Origin: Shewanella sp. CG12_big_fil_rev_8_21_14_0_65_47_15
GTDB lineage: Bacteria; Pseudomonadota; Gammaproteobacteria; Enterobacterales; Shewanellaceae
Direction of reading: 5' to 3'
Length of the DNA stretch: 53,816 bases
NCBI RefSeq assembly: GCF_002783505.1
Contig: NZ_PFGL01000040.1
Span: 1-53,816 of the forward strand
Position numbers and translations under genes: made by a program. Shown piece by piece: positions 45,277 through 52,996 of the stretch; within the stretch, counting starts at the first letter, position 1, and every line of letters begins with the position of its first letter. Below the pieces are notes generated by a model. That model saw only the letters and a list, made by a program, of their open reading frames with translations. It made no database searches and was not told the DNA's origin.

Positions 45277-45999
45277 TTAGAATGCGTAACTTACGCTGGC
45301 GAGTGCGGTATCTGAGTTTTTAAGTACGCCGTCAGAGACCTTTTGATCGCCGCTCAGATCTGTGGCTAACCAAGCAAGTGATAAACCAAAACCAGCTAAC
45401 TCAGTTGATACGCCGATAGAATAATCCGAATAACTATCAAAGCCTTCACCGTCGTCCAGTGCGTCGCCAACGTTGTAGCCGTAGTGCAGATCGAGACTCC
45501 AGTTCTCAACAAATTCATAGGAATAGTTAAGCTCGGCATAGTGATAGTCTAAATCAGTGCCGCCGTAATCATCTGTGTACCAATAGGCAGCGCGAAAGCC
45601 TTTATAATCCATGCCAGCCGTGACTTCAAAGTAGCCTATGTCACTCTCGCCCGAGTAGTTATAACGGTTCAGGGTAATGTCGTAGGTCAGATCTTCGTTG
45701 ATCTCGCCGCCATAGGCGACATAGAAATCATATTCGATATCAGGGCCGTTATAACCTGGCTCATCAAAATCCACGTTACTTGCCCAAGCACCGACAGAGA
45801 AACCCGATTCGAAACTCCAATCGATGCCGCCTTGCAGGGCAGGATCGCCCGCCGTTTGTGATATGCCACGGAAACGATAGTCGTTAGTCAGACTAATTTC
45901 CCCCGTCACTTCGGCGGCGGCCATGCCGGAGAATAGGGTCGTGGTTAGCGCGAGTCCGACAAGCTGTACCAGCCGTTTTTTATTCAGATTGTTATACAC
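45277..45999 (-). CDS. TorF-family putative porin
   Basis: An outer-membrane beta-barrel protein of 240 residues. The signal peptide ends near MAAA, and the mature protein begins EVTGEISLTNDYRFRGISQT, the signature of the TorF-type (TIGR02001) family. It is rich in alternating aromatic strands (YDFYVAYGG, YHYAELNYSY) and ends in SYAF with terminal Phe. The start is taken as GTG at 45999 with GGGAG 8 nt upstream; an ATG at 46080 would put 27 extra polar residues before the signal. The transported solute is unknown. No NagR-type site is seen. Confidence 0.8.
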   Translation of the reverse strand: MYNNLNKKRLVQLVGLALTTTLFSGMAAAEVTGEISLTNDYRFRGISQTAGDPALQGGIDWSFESGFSVGAWASNVDFDEPGYNGPDIEYDFYVAYGGEINEDLTYDITLNRYNYSGESDIGYFEVTAGMDYKGFRAAYWYTDDYGGTDLDYHYAELNYSYEFVENWSLDLHYGYNVGDALDDGEGFDSYSDYSIGVSTELAGFGLSLAWLATDLSGDQKVSDGVLKNSDTALASVSYAF

Positions 46000-46173
46000 G
46001 GTATTTCTCCCATTTTCTTTGTTGACTCGGATGTTACTGGTTGCCATGTGGCGCAGTGCATCCGTTAGTTTGCCAAACAACAGCCTAGGAAAATCCGTTG
46101 CTGTGACCTCATGGCGAGTAGTGGCTAAGCTAACTTAGCTATTTTACTGGGGCTCAAATCAGCCCCTTTAGTA

Positions 46174-46539
46174 TTACTTTTGCTCAAAAATGACATAAAC
46201 CTTACGGCAGGGCTTCACGACTTCCCAAGTGCCTTGAAAACCTGCGGGTATGATAAACCTGTCGCCCACAGTGAACGTCTGCGATTGGCCTTGAAGATCG
46301 GTTATTACACTTATCCCTTCGAGGATCTCGCAGTACTCGTATTCAGTGTAGTTTATTTTCCAAGCGCCTGATTCACTTTGCCAAATTCCACTGTGGAATT
46401 GATCACAAGGGCTAGAATAATGATTCTCTAACCCTTGAGTTGGATTGCCTGAGAGCAATTTTTCCGCCGGTAACTGGTAGGTTTGGACGGCTGTTTGCGC
46501 CGTAGCAAAGCGAATAATGGCGTTGATACTCACAGTCAT
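46174..46539 (-). CDS. Small cupin-domain protein
   Basis: A 121-residue single-cupin protein. The core is seen in YTEYEYCEILEGISVITDLQ (first cupin motif, with Glu in place of the usual second His) and GDRFIIPAGFQGTWEVVKPC (second motif). It resembles the EutQ/DUF861 type of cupin; enzymatic function is uncertain. It lies 30 nt downstream of the semialdehyde dehydrogenase gene on the same strand and is probably co-transcribed, suggesting a role in the same amine or beta-alanine pathway (inference). Confidence 0.78.
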   Translation of the reverse strand: MTVSINAIIRFATAQTAVQTYQLPAEKLLSGNPTQGLENHYSSPCDQFHSGIWQSESGAWKINYTEYEYCEILEGISVITDLQGQSQTFTVGDRFIIPAGFQGTWEVVKPCRKVYVIFEQK

Positions 46540-46569
46540 TTGCGATTTCCTTGTTGAGCCGAAATTCGG

Positions 46570-48060
46570 CTATTTCATCGTTGGCATCACAAACTCGGCT
46601 TGAGTCTGTTTACCCACGGGCCAGCGGGCAGTAATTGCCTTACGTTTGGTATAAAAACGCACGCCATCTGGGCCATGCATATGCAGCGGTCCAAACAATG
46701 AGCGCTTCCAACCGCCAAAACTGTGGAACGCCATCGGCACCGGGATCGGCACGTTCACCCCAACCATACCGACTTGCACGTGGTGGCAGAAATGGCGCGC
46801 CGCTTCACCGCTTTGAGTGAAAATCGCCGTGCCATTACCAAATTCGTGCTGGTTAATCAGCTCAAGCGCCGTCGGGTAATCTTTTACACGCACAATCGCC
46901 AGCACTGGGCCAAAGATTTCTTCGCGGTAGATGCTCATTTCTGGCGTGACATGGTCGAACAAACAGGCGCCGAGGAAATAGCCCTGTGGATTTTCTTCAA
47001 CACTCAATTTTCGCCCATCGACCAGCAGCGCAGCGCCTTCCTGCACACCGGCTTCAACATATTGGGTGACTTTGGCAAGGTGCTGTTTGGAGATCAGTGG
47101 ACCCATTTCCATCTCTGGTGTCAGGCCGTTACCGACTTTTAAGCTTTGGATTTGCGGTAGCAGTTTTTCCACTAACGCATCGCCCACATCGCCTACCGCG
47201 AGCACGACTGAAATCGCCATACAACGCTCACCAGCACTGCCGTAGGCTGCACCCATTAAGGCGCTAACGGCTTGATCTAAATCTGCATCTGGCATGAGTA
47301 ACATATGGTTTTTCGCGCCGCCTAAGGCTTGTACGCGTTTGCCATGTTTAGAGGCTGTGCTGTAGATGTATTCGGCAATTGGCGTTGAGCCTACAAAGCT
47401 CACCGCTTGCACATCTTTATGGGTGAGTAAGGTATCGACGGCTTCTTTGTCGCCGTTAATGACGTTAAACACGCCATCGGGCAGACCCGCTTCTTTAAGC
47501 AATTCGGCAATCCGCATCACCGAGCTTGGGTCTTTTTCCGAGGGTTTCATAATAAAGGTGTTACCGCAGGCAATCGCGATTGGGAACATCCACATGGGAA
47601 CCATCACAGGGAAGTTAAAGGGCGCTATGCCTGCGACAACACCTAAGGCTTGATTAACTGACCAGGAATCGACGCCGCCACCCACTTGCTGGGTGTGTTC
47701 ACCCTTAAGCAAGTGCGGAATACCACAGGCAAACTCGACCACTTCGAGACCACGGATCAACTCGCCCTTAGCATCGTCTAACACTTTGCCGTGCTCACGG
47801 GTGATAAGCTGCGCCATTTCATCTAGGTGCTGCTCGACTAAGGCTTTGAATTTAAATAGCACTCGAGCGCGGTTGAGCGGTGTCACCTGCGACCAGGTTT
47901 CGAAGGCGGTTTTAGCGATAGCGATGGCTTCGCCGACTTCCGCTGCGCTTGCGAGTGAGACTTGACCGCGGCATTCCCCTGTTGCGGGTTCAAAAATATC
48001 TTGGCTTCTGGCGCTGGCTGGGGTGTGCTGACCATTAACAAAATGAGTGATCTTGAGCAT
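46570..48060 (-). CDS. mmsA: CoA-acylating methylmalonate/malonate-semialdehyde dehydrogenase
   Basis: An NAD-dependent aldehyde dehydrogenase of 496 residues that makes acetyl- or propionyl-CoA from (methyl)malonate semialdehyde. The family hallmarks are GVVAGIAPFNFPVMVPMWMF near 140-159, FVGSTPIAEYIYSTAS near 222, the catalytic Cys280 in AGERCMAIS, and PVPMAFHSFGGWKRSLFG near the end. MmsA enzymes lack the general-base Glu of hydrolytic aldehyde dehydrogenases; here the matching position reads QALGGAKNH, with no Glu, as expected. It works downstream of the omega-aminotransferase: beta-alanine to malonate semialdehyde to acetyl-CoA. It is 69 nt after that gene, with a small hairpin between. 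Confidence 0.9.
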   Translation of the reverse strand: MLKITHFVNGQHTPASARSQDIFEPATGECRGQVSLASAAEVGEAIAIAKTAFETWSQVTPLNRARVLFKFKALVEQHLDEMAQLITREHGKVLDDAKGELIRGLEVVEFACGIPHLLKGEHTQQVGGGVDSWSVNQALGVVAGIAPFNFPVMVPMWMFPIAIACGNTFIMKPSEKDPSSVMRIAELLKEAGLPDGVFNVINGDKEAVDTLLTHKDVQAVSFVGSTPIAEYIYSTASKHGKRVQALGGAKNHMLLMPDADLDQAVSALMGAAYGSAGERCMAISVVLAVGDVGDALVEKLLPQIQSLKVGNGLTPEMEMGPLISKQHLAKVTQYVEAGVQEGAALLVDGRKLSVEENPQGYFLGACLFDHVTPEMSIYREEIFGPVLAIVRVKDYPTALELINQHEFGNGTAIFTQSGEAARHFCHHVQVGMVGVNVPIPVPMAFHSFGGWKRSLFGPLHMHGPDGVRFYTKRKAITARWPVGKQTQAEFVMPTMK

Positions 48061-48077
48061 AATTAACCTTTGCAGTT

Positions 48078-48093
48078 CCCCGCCGCTGCGGGG
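48078..48093. other. GC-rich hairpin between mmsA and the aminotransferase gene
   Basis: CCCCGC pairs with GCGGGG around CGCT. There is no T-run, so it is more likely an mRNA-stabilising or attenuating stem than a terminator. Confidence 0.45.
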
Positions 48094-48129
48094 TGTTAAA
48101 TGTGAGGGTGGCGCGAGCCGCTGGTGTTA

Positions 48130-49494
48130 TTACCCAACGGCGTTAATGGCATCGCTTAGGCTATTAACCATTTGGTCAATCTCGCGTTTATCGACGATCA
48201 GTGGCGGTGACATGGCAATGATGTCGCCCGTGGCTCGCACTAAAGTGCCGTGGCGGAAGCAGTGTTCAAACACGCCGTAACCCCGTTTACCCGCGCCTTG
48301 GGCGTTAGGGGAAAATTGAATCCCAGCGACGAGCCCAGTGTTGCGAATATCAATCACATTCGGTAAGCCTTTGAGGCTGTGCACTGCGTCTTCGAAGTAG
48401 CGTTCAAGCTCAAAACTGCGTTCGAATAGTTGTTCATTCTCATAAATCGATAGGGTGGCGAGTGCGGCCGCCGCAGCCACTGGATGACCGGAATAGGTGT
48501 AGCCGTGGAAGAACTCAATCAGTTCAGTAGGGCCTTGCATGCAAGTGTCGTGGATAAAATCTTGCACAAACACTGCGCCCATAGGAATCGCACCGTTATT
48601 GATGGCTTTAGCCGTGGTGATCATATCAGGGATAACGCCCCAACGCTGGCTCGCAAAGGCGGCTCCAACACGGCCAAAGGCGGTAATAACTTCATCAAAA
48701 ATCAATAGGATGCCGTACTTTTGAGTGATTTCACGCAGACGTTTTAAGTAACCTTGGGGTGGCAATATCACCCCAGCAGAACCCGACATAGGTTCAACGA
48801 TAACGGCGGCAATATTCTCGGCGCCATGTAGGGTCACAAGTTGTTCTAATACTTCTGCTTTTTCCGCGCCAAAGGGCGATAGGCCACGGGTAAATGCCGC
48901 ATTTTGGATATCTAAGGTGTGGGGTAAGTGATCGACCCCTTGCAGTAATTGGCCGCTAAAGGCTTTACGATTATTGCTTAAGCCACCCACAGAAATCCCA
49001 CCAAAGCCGACGCCGTGGTAGCCCATTTCCCGGCCGATAAAGCGGGTGCGTGAGGCTTGACCGTTCGCCCTATGATAGCAAAGTGCCATCTTAAGTGCGG
49101 TATCGACGGACTCAGAGCCAGAGTTAGTAAAGAATACCTTGTTCAATCCCTCAGGGCTTAACTCGGTTAAACGCTCGGCGAGTTCAAAGGCAATGGGATG
49201 GCCCATTTGGAAGGAGGGCGCGTAGTCCATCTGTTTAATTTGGTTACTGACAGCTTCGCTAATTTCTCTGCGACCATGGCCAGCGTTACAACACCATAAA
49301 CCCGCGGTGGCATCTAATACCTTATTGCCATCAATATCCGTGTAATACATGCCTTCTGCCTTGGCGAGTAATCGCGGACTGGCCTTAAACTGGCGGTTGG
49401 CGGTAAAGGGCATCCAGAAATGTTCAAGTGAGGGATGCTCAGTTGAAGATTGATGTGAAGCATCACTTGAGGAATTGAGCGGCAAATCGGCCAT
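48130..49494 (-). CDS. Omega-amino acid--pyruvate aminotransferase (class III)
   Basis: A PLP-dependent cytoplasmic enzyme of 454 residues that moves an amino group from beta-alanine or related omega-amines to pyruvate. FFTNSGSESVDTALKMAL near 121 binds the PLP phosphate, IFDEVITAFGRVG has Asp267 for the ring nitrogen, and TTAKAINNGAIPMGAV has the PLP lysine, Lys296. The protein starts with a Ser-rich stretch of about 20 residues, longer than usual. It heads a probable operon with mmsA and the cupin gene, and is divergent from the aldehyde dehydrogenase gene across 279 bp. Confidence 0.88.
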   Translation of the reverse strand: MADLPLNSSSDASHQSSTEHPSLEHFWMPFTANRQFKASPRLLAKAEGMYYTDIDGNKVLDATAGLWCCNAGHGRREISEAVSNQIKQMDYAPSFQMGHPIAFELAERLTELSPEGLNKVFFTNSGSESVDTALKMALCYHRANGQASRTRFIGREMGYHGVGFGGISVGGLSNNRKAFSGQLLQGVDHLPHTLDIQNAAFTRGLSPFGAEKAEVLEQLVTLHGAENIAAVIVEPMSGSAGVILPPQGYLKRLREITQKYGILLIFDEVITAFGRVGAAFASQRWGVIPDMITTAKAINNGAIPMGAVFVQDFIHDTCMQGPTELIEFFHGYTYSGHPVAAAAALATLSIYENEQLFERSFELERYFEDAVHSLKGLPNVIDIRNTGLVAGIQFSPNAQGAGKRGYGVFEHCFRHGTLVRATGDIIAMSPPLIVDKREIDQMVNSLSDAINAVG

Positions 49495-49773
49495 AGTGTC
49501 TACCTTGTCCTGTAGTATCGGATCTTGTCTTAGGGTGGCTAATATTTGCTATGCTATGTTAGAAATAATGAACATGGAAGAGCTGTGTGCAGTTATTTGT
49601 GGCAAAAAAGCTATTTTTGTAAAAAATATTGAATTTTATTGCTCAAACAGCGTAATCTGAAGCTCGGATTACGACTGTGATGATGTGTAGCATTTGCACT
49701 AATATCGTCACTGGTCACTATTTCTTGTCGATGAACGAAAAACCACATCTATGCGAACTATTAAGAGGTCATC

Positions 49774-51270
49774 ATGAGCACACCGAAGAAACGCAGCGAA
49801 TGGGAAAGTCTTGCTGCCAGCCTGTCTATTAATGGGAAGGCGTTTATCAATGGCGAATACCAAGATGCCGTTTCGGGTAACACCTTTGATTGTATTAGCC
49901 CTATCGATGGCCGCTTGCTGGTAAAAGTGGCGAGTTGCGATCTTGCGGACGCCAATCTTGCGGTCGCCAATGGCCGCAGCGTATTTGAGTCCGGTGTTTG
50001 GTCGCAGCAGTCTCCAGTAAAGCGCAAACAAGTGATGATACGTTTCGCCGAGTTACTCGAAGAAAATGCCAATGAACTCGCATTATTAGAAACCCTCGAC
50101 ATGGGTAAACCCATTCGTTTCTCTAAAGCTGTGGATGTGGTGGGCGCCGCCCGTGCGATTCGCTGGTCTGGCGAAGCGATTGATAAAATTTACGATGAAC
50201 TCGCGCCAACGGCTCACAATGAAATAGGCATGATCACCCGTGAACCTGTGGGTGTTGTCGCTGCGATCGTGCCCTGGAACTTCCCTATGCTGATGGCGTG
50301 CTGGAAGCTCGGCCCCGCACTTGCCACGGGCAACAGTGTGGTATTAAAACCCTCTGAGAAGTCACCCTTAACGGCTATCCGTATGGCGCAATTGGCTATC
50401 GAAGCTGGGATCCCACAGGGCGTATTAAACGTGTTGCCAGGATTTGGTCATACCGTAGGTAAAGCCTTAGCCTTGCATATGGATGTGGATACGTTGGTGT
50501 TCACGGGGTCCACCAAAATCGCAAAACAATTAATGATTTATGCGGGCGAGTCGAACATGAAACGCGTGTGGTTAGAGGCGGGGGGCAAGAGCCCCAATAT
50601 CGTCTTTAATGACGCGCCAGATCTGAAAGCCGCTGCCGTTGCCGCGGCCGAAGCCATTGCCTTTAACCAAGGTGAAGTCTGCACCGCAGGTTCACGTTTG
50701 CTGGTGGAATCAGGGGTGAAAGATGAGCTTATCGCGCTTATTGCAGAGGAGCTAGCCTCATGGCATCCGGGTCATCCACTCGACCCTGCGACTGTGAGCG
50801 GCGCCGTTGTCGATAAACAACAGTTAGAAACAGTACTCAGTTATATCAAAGCAGGTAAAGATGAAGGCGCAACCTTAGTCCACGGTGGCAGCCAAGTCAT
50901 GGCCGACACGGGTGGTGTATATGTGCAGCCAACGGTATTCTCAAACGTAAACAATAAGATGAAAATTGCCAGCGAAGAGATCTTCGGCCCTGTGTTATCT
51001 GTTATTGAATTTAATGGCATGGAAGAAGCGATATCAATCGCCAACGATACCATCTACGGTTTAGCCGCTGGCGTGTGGACATCGGATATCAGCAAGGCCC
51101 ATAAAACCGCTAAAGCCCTGCGTTCTGGCATGGTGTGGATCAACCATTACGATGGCGGCGACATGACAGCGCCGTTCGGTGGCTATAAGCAGTCAGGTAA
51201 TGGCCGAGATAAATCCCTGCATTCCTTCGACAAATACACAGAGCTGAAAGCGACTTGGATCGTGCTATAA
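49774..51270 (+). CDS. puuC: NAD(P)-dependent aldehyde dehydrogenase, PuuC-like
   Basis: A 498-residue aldehyde dehydrogenase. The blocks are GVVAAIVPWNFPMLMACWKL with Asn169, VFTGSTKIAKQLM near 242, Glu268 in WLEAGGKSPNIVFND and the catalytic Cys303 in NQGEVCTAGSRLL, so it is a complete hydrolytic enzyme. It is closest to gamma-glutamyl-gamma-aminobutyraldehyde dehydrogenase of putrescine degradation. It is divergent from the omega-aminotransferase gene, and together they could handle polyamine-derived aldehydes and amino acids. No other puu genes lie in the window. The specific substrate is inferred. Confidence 0.85.
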   Translation: MSTPKKRSEWESLAASLSINGKAFINGEYQDAVSGNTFDCISPIDGRLLVKVASCDLADANLAVANGRSVFESGVWSQQSPVKRKQVMIRFAELLEENANELALLETLDMGKPIRFSKAVDVVGAARAIRWSGEAIDKIYDELAPTAHNEIGMITREPVGVVAAIVPWNFPMLMACWKLGPALATGNSVVLKPSEKSPLTAIRMAQLAIEAGIPQGVLNVLPGFGHTVGKALALHMDVDTLVFTGSTKIAKQLMIYAGESNMKRVWLEAGGKSPNIVFNDAPDLKAAAVAAAEAIAFNQGEVCTAGSRLLVESGVKDELIALIAEELASWHPGHPLDPATVSGAVVDKQQLETVLSYIKAGKDEGATLVHGGSQVMADTGGVYVQPTVFSNVNNKMKIASEEIFGPVLSVIEFNGMEEAISIANDTIYGLAAGVWTSDISKAHKTAKALRSGMVWINHYDGGDMTAPFGGYKQSGNGRDKSLHSFDKYTELKATWIVL

Positions 51271-51337
51271 ACGCTCTGTTTTTATAGCCGCTCTTTTTTG
51301 TCTATATAAGAGAATGAGCCGCTTTCGCTCAATACTA

Positions 51338-51380
51338 AAACCTCTTTTCATATTACATGGAAAGAGGTTTGTTATTTTTA
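51338..51380 (+). terminator. Terminator after the aldehyde dehydrogenase gene
   Basis: AAACCTCTTT (51338-51347) pairs with AAAGAGGTTT (51361-51370), followed by a T-rich tract. The 13-nt loop is large. Confidence 0.6.
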
Positions 51381-51494
51381 GGGCGTCTTTACCCCAAGCA
51401 AGATCATTGAATCATCAGTTGTGCTGCATTTATTGCCATTGTTTCCCCTTTGACACGCCGCCTCTTTGTTTAACAAAAAGCGTCCCAGAGGGCG

Positions 51495-51520
51495 CTTCTA
51501 AAACATTTATGTTTTAGAAG
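51495..51520. repeat. Perfect 12-bp inverted repeat
   Basis: CTTCTAAAACAT and ATGTTTTAGAAG are separated by two bases. A neighbouring imperfect stem AAGCG.CCC/GGGCGCTT precedes it (51477-51497). The function is unclear; it could be a second terminator. Confidence 0.5.
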
Positions 51521-51666
51521 GTCACTGGTGCAACAATGCCAATCCTCACCAACCCTCTGGCTTTTTGTTAAGCTAAAAAGCTATTGCCCCCAAACGAGTT
51601 AACAAGTTGTCGCTAGATCAGTAACTAACGAACTTTCCGGCCTAGAAATTTTCATCGTTACACCCG

Positions 51667-51682
51667 TGTGATGTAATTCACT
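51667..51682. promoter_or_regulatory. CRP-like binding site
   Basis: TGTGATGTAATTCACT matches the TGTGA-N6-TCACA consensus at 9 of 10 key bases. An AAGTAT box at 51705-51710 would put a start near 51717, with the site centred near -42, the class II position. There is no gene between it and the terminator at 51843. Confidence 0.5.
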
Positions 51683-51842
51683 ATTACCCATCCTATAACG
51701 GGATAAGTATACAGTCGTATTCAAATTATAAGGATTTTGAACGATTTTTATTCTGCATTCGTGCGCGTTTCCTCATTTGTGTTTAAGTAAATAGCAATAA
51801 AAATTAATTGGTTACGATTTTTGTTAAATAGATAATAGGTTT

Positions 51843-51866
51843 GAAAAACGCGCATGCGCGTTTTTC
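51843..51866. terminator. Terminator-like 24-bp perfect palindrome
   Basis: GAAAAACGCGCA is followed by its exact complement TGCGCGTTTTTC. The GC core with T5 can work as a terminator in either direction. Confidence 0.65.
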
Positions 51867-51937
51867 TGGGTGGTGTATTTGATAGAAAGCTGATAAGTTC
51901 TTTGCATACAAGTAGTTAATTGTGTGCGTTTTCACTG

Positions 51938-51984
51938 GTCTAACGAGGTAAACAGCGCAGCGCATAAATACTAAGACGTTATGG
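51938..51984 (+). other. Weak attC/attI-like stretch before cassette 1
   Basis: GTCTAAC (R''-like) at 51938 and GTTATGG at 51978 bracket 33 nt. GTCT can pair with AGAC and GTA with TAC, but the inner stem is poor and the GTTATGG box departs from GTTRRRY. It marks the possible left border of the first cassette. Confidence 0.25.
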
Positions 51985-52001
51985 CTGCAAGAGGATTGAG
52001 C

Positions 52002-52418
52002 ATGGATAAAGATAATATCTGTATTCATTGTGGAGGAACTGGGAGAAACATCTCGGGTGGTACCTGTCCAATGTGTGGAGCTAGCGTTAGCATCGGGCGA
52101 GGAAAAAAAAGAAGGGAAATCTATGTTTCTGGTTCGGATCATAATGAAGTCTTGTCAGCCGCTAAAGGCCTTTCCGAAAACAATTCACCACACTCTTTTT
52201 TCTCGCTACTTGTTAACTGGTCTTTTGTCTTTGGTGTGATTCTAGCCATCTTGGGTGTCATCCTCGTGGCCTTAGGAGCCGTTGGTGAAACTGAATTCTC
52301 ATTCTTTGGACAAACGTTCAAATCTCAGAATATCGGTATAGCATCTTTTTTCTTAGGCGCAGTTCTAGTGGTGTTGAATGTTCGGCGTATCTTAAATTCC
52401 TATGACAAAAAGCCATAA
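52002..52418 (+). CDS. Small membrane protein with N-terminal zinc-ribbon (cassette 1)
   Basis: No family is recognised. The 138 residues begin with a CxxC...CxxC metal site: Cys7, Cys10, Cys22 and Cys25 in CIHCGGTGRNISGGTCPMCG, which also resembles a DnaJ CxxCxGxG knuckle. A basic patch (GRGKKRRE, 32-39) and two hydrophobic helices at about 66-94 and 110-127 follow, with a basic C-terminus. The ATG at 52002 has AGAGGA 7 nt upstream; an in-frame ATG at 51981 lacks a ribosome site and sits in a possible recombination core. An attC-like hairpin starts just after its stop, as in integron cassettes. Confidence 0.65.
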   Translation: MDKDNICIHCGGTGRNISGGTCPMCGASVSIGRGKKRREIYVSGSDHNEVLSAAKGLSENNSPHSFFSLLVNWSFVFGVILAILGVILVALGAVGETEFSFFGQTFKSQNIGIASFFLGAVLVVLNVRRILNSYDKKP

Positions 52419-52423
52419 AAAAA

Positions 52424-52468
52424 TCAATCAACTACGCACCTACTGCGCCGGTTATTGAGGCGTTAAAC
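52424..52468 (+). other. Candidate attC recombination site 1
   Basis: The site ends GAGGCGTTAAAC, containing GTTAAAC (fits GTTRRRY, 52462-52468). TCAATCAAC (52424-52432) pairs with GTTATTGA (52451-52458) leaving one extrahelical C, and CGCA pairs with TGCG inside. An extrahelical base in the left arm is typical of attC. A clear R'' box (RYYYAAC) before it is missing, so the site is imperfect. Confidence 0.5.
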
Positions 52469-52541
52469 TTCTTGGTATCTTACTGCGTCTCCCTCTCAGT
52501 AAGTGCAGTTCCATTTCAAGGGAAATGAATGGAGATGAAAT

Positions 52542-52676
52542 ATGTCTACTACAGGAGAAAAACCAGAGAAAGGTGTATACACATGCGATAACTGTGGACA
52601 GGTGGTTGTATTGGATGACAATTCCGATACTTTACCGCCTTGTCCAAAATGTCAAGAAACTGAGTACACACCATAG
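52542..52676 (+). CDS. 44-residue zinc-ribbon protein (cassette 2, first gene)
   Basis: The protein runs MSTTGEKPEKGVYTCDNCGQ and then VVVLDDNSDTLPPCPKCQET. Four cysteines (15, 18, 34, 37) in two CxxC knuckles form a rubredoxin-like zinc ribbon. GGAG lies 7 nt before the ATG. The next gene starts 11 nt after its stop with its own GGAGG, so the two form a pair. Two small hairpins lie in the 73-nt leader (52479-52503 and 52512-52527). The function is unknown; very short zinc-ribbon proteins of this kind occur in accessory regions. Confidence 0.7.
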   Translation: MSTTGEKPEKGVYTCDNCGQVVVLDDNSDTLPPCPKCQETEYTP

Positions 52677-52687
52677 GAGGGAGTGTT

Positions 52688-52915
52688 ATGGGAGGTAAAT
52701 CTACGCACGTCGTACCAAACCCTGATGGTGGCTGGGACATTAAGCAAAGCGGCGGTCAACGTTCATCTGGTCATTTTGACAGAAAACAGGATGCAGTAGA
52801 TCGAGCAAGAGAAATTAGCCAAAATCAAAATACGGAGTTGGTTATTCACAACAAGGATGGCCAAATTGGTGGAAAGGATAGCCACGGTAACGACCCGTTT
52901 CCACCTAAAGGCTAA
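52688..52915 (+). CDS. DUF2188-family small protein (cassette 2, second gene)
   Basis: 75 residues: HVVPNPDGGWDIKQSGGQRS, HFDRKQDAVDRAREISQNQN and LVIHNKDGQIGGKDSHGNDP. This is the DUF2188 pattern, a compact alpha/beta domain (xHVVPxxxGGWxVKxxG...AxxxAxxxAxxxxxELxIHxxDGxI). No biochemical function is established. GGAGG precedes the ATG. It shares a cassette with the upstream zinc-ribbon gene and ends 6 nt before a well-formed attC-like site. Confidence 0.82.
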   Translation: MGGKSTHVVPNPDGGWDIKQSGGQRSSGHFDRKQDAVDRAREISQNQNTELVIHNKDGQIGGKDSHGNDPFPPKG

Positions 52916-52920
52916 TAAAA

Positions 52921-52975
52921 ATTTAACAATTCAATCAGCCGACCACTAACGCGTCGGCTGATAGAGGCGTTAGGC
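52921..52975 (+). other. Candidate attC recombination site 2 (well formed)
   Basis: The R'' box ATTTAAC (52921-52927, fits RYYYAAC) and the R' box GTTAGGC (52969-52975, fits GTTRRRY) enclose a perfect 9-bp stem TCAGCCGAC (52935-52943) / GTCGGCTGA (52953-52961). The right side reads GAGGCGTTAGGC, sharing GAGGCGTTARRC with site 1. The length of 55 bp is typical of short attC sites. Placement just after a stop codon is as expected. Confidence 0.7.
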
Positions 52976-52996
52976 TAATTAATCGAGGATGATCTA

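Larger units (their letters stand above)
51271..52001. other. 731-bp low-coding region before the cassette genes
   Basis: No convincing protein is encoded on either strand. The elements seen are a terminator (51338-51380), a 26-bp hairpin (51495-51520), a CRP-like site (51667-51682), a terminator-like palindrome (51843-51866) and a weak recombination-site-like stretch (51938-51984). No integrase frame is present. Confidence 0.6.

Noticed and set aside
46147..46165. GGGGCT/AGCCCC stem after the cupin gene
   Set aside because: There is no T-run on the minus strand; possible but not supported as a terminator.
51271..51980. An integron integrase gene or attI next to the cassettes
   Set aside because: No frame of adequate length with tyrosine-recombinase motifs exists; GTTATGG at 51978 does not fit the core-site consensus well enough to call attI.
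51804..52142. 112-codon minus-strand frame across the palindrome and cassette 1 start
   Set aside because: The codons run through a terminator-like palindrome and into a better-supported gene on the other strand.
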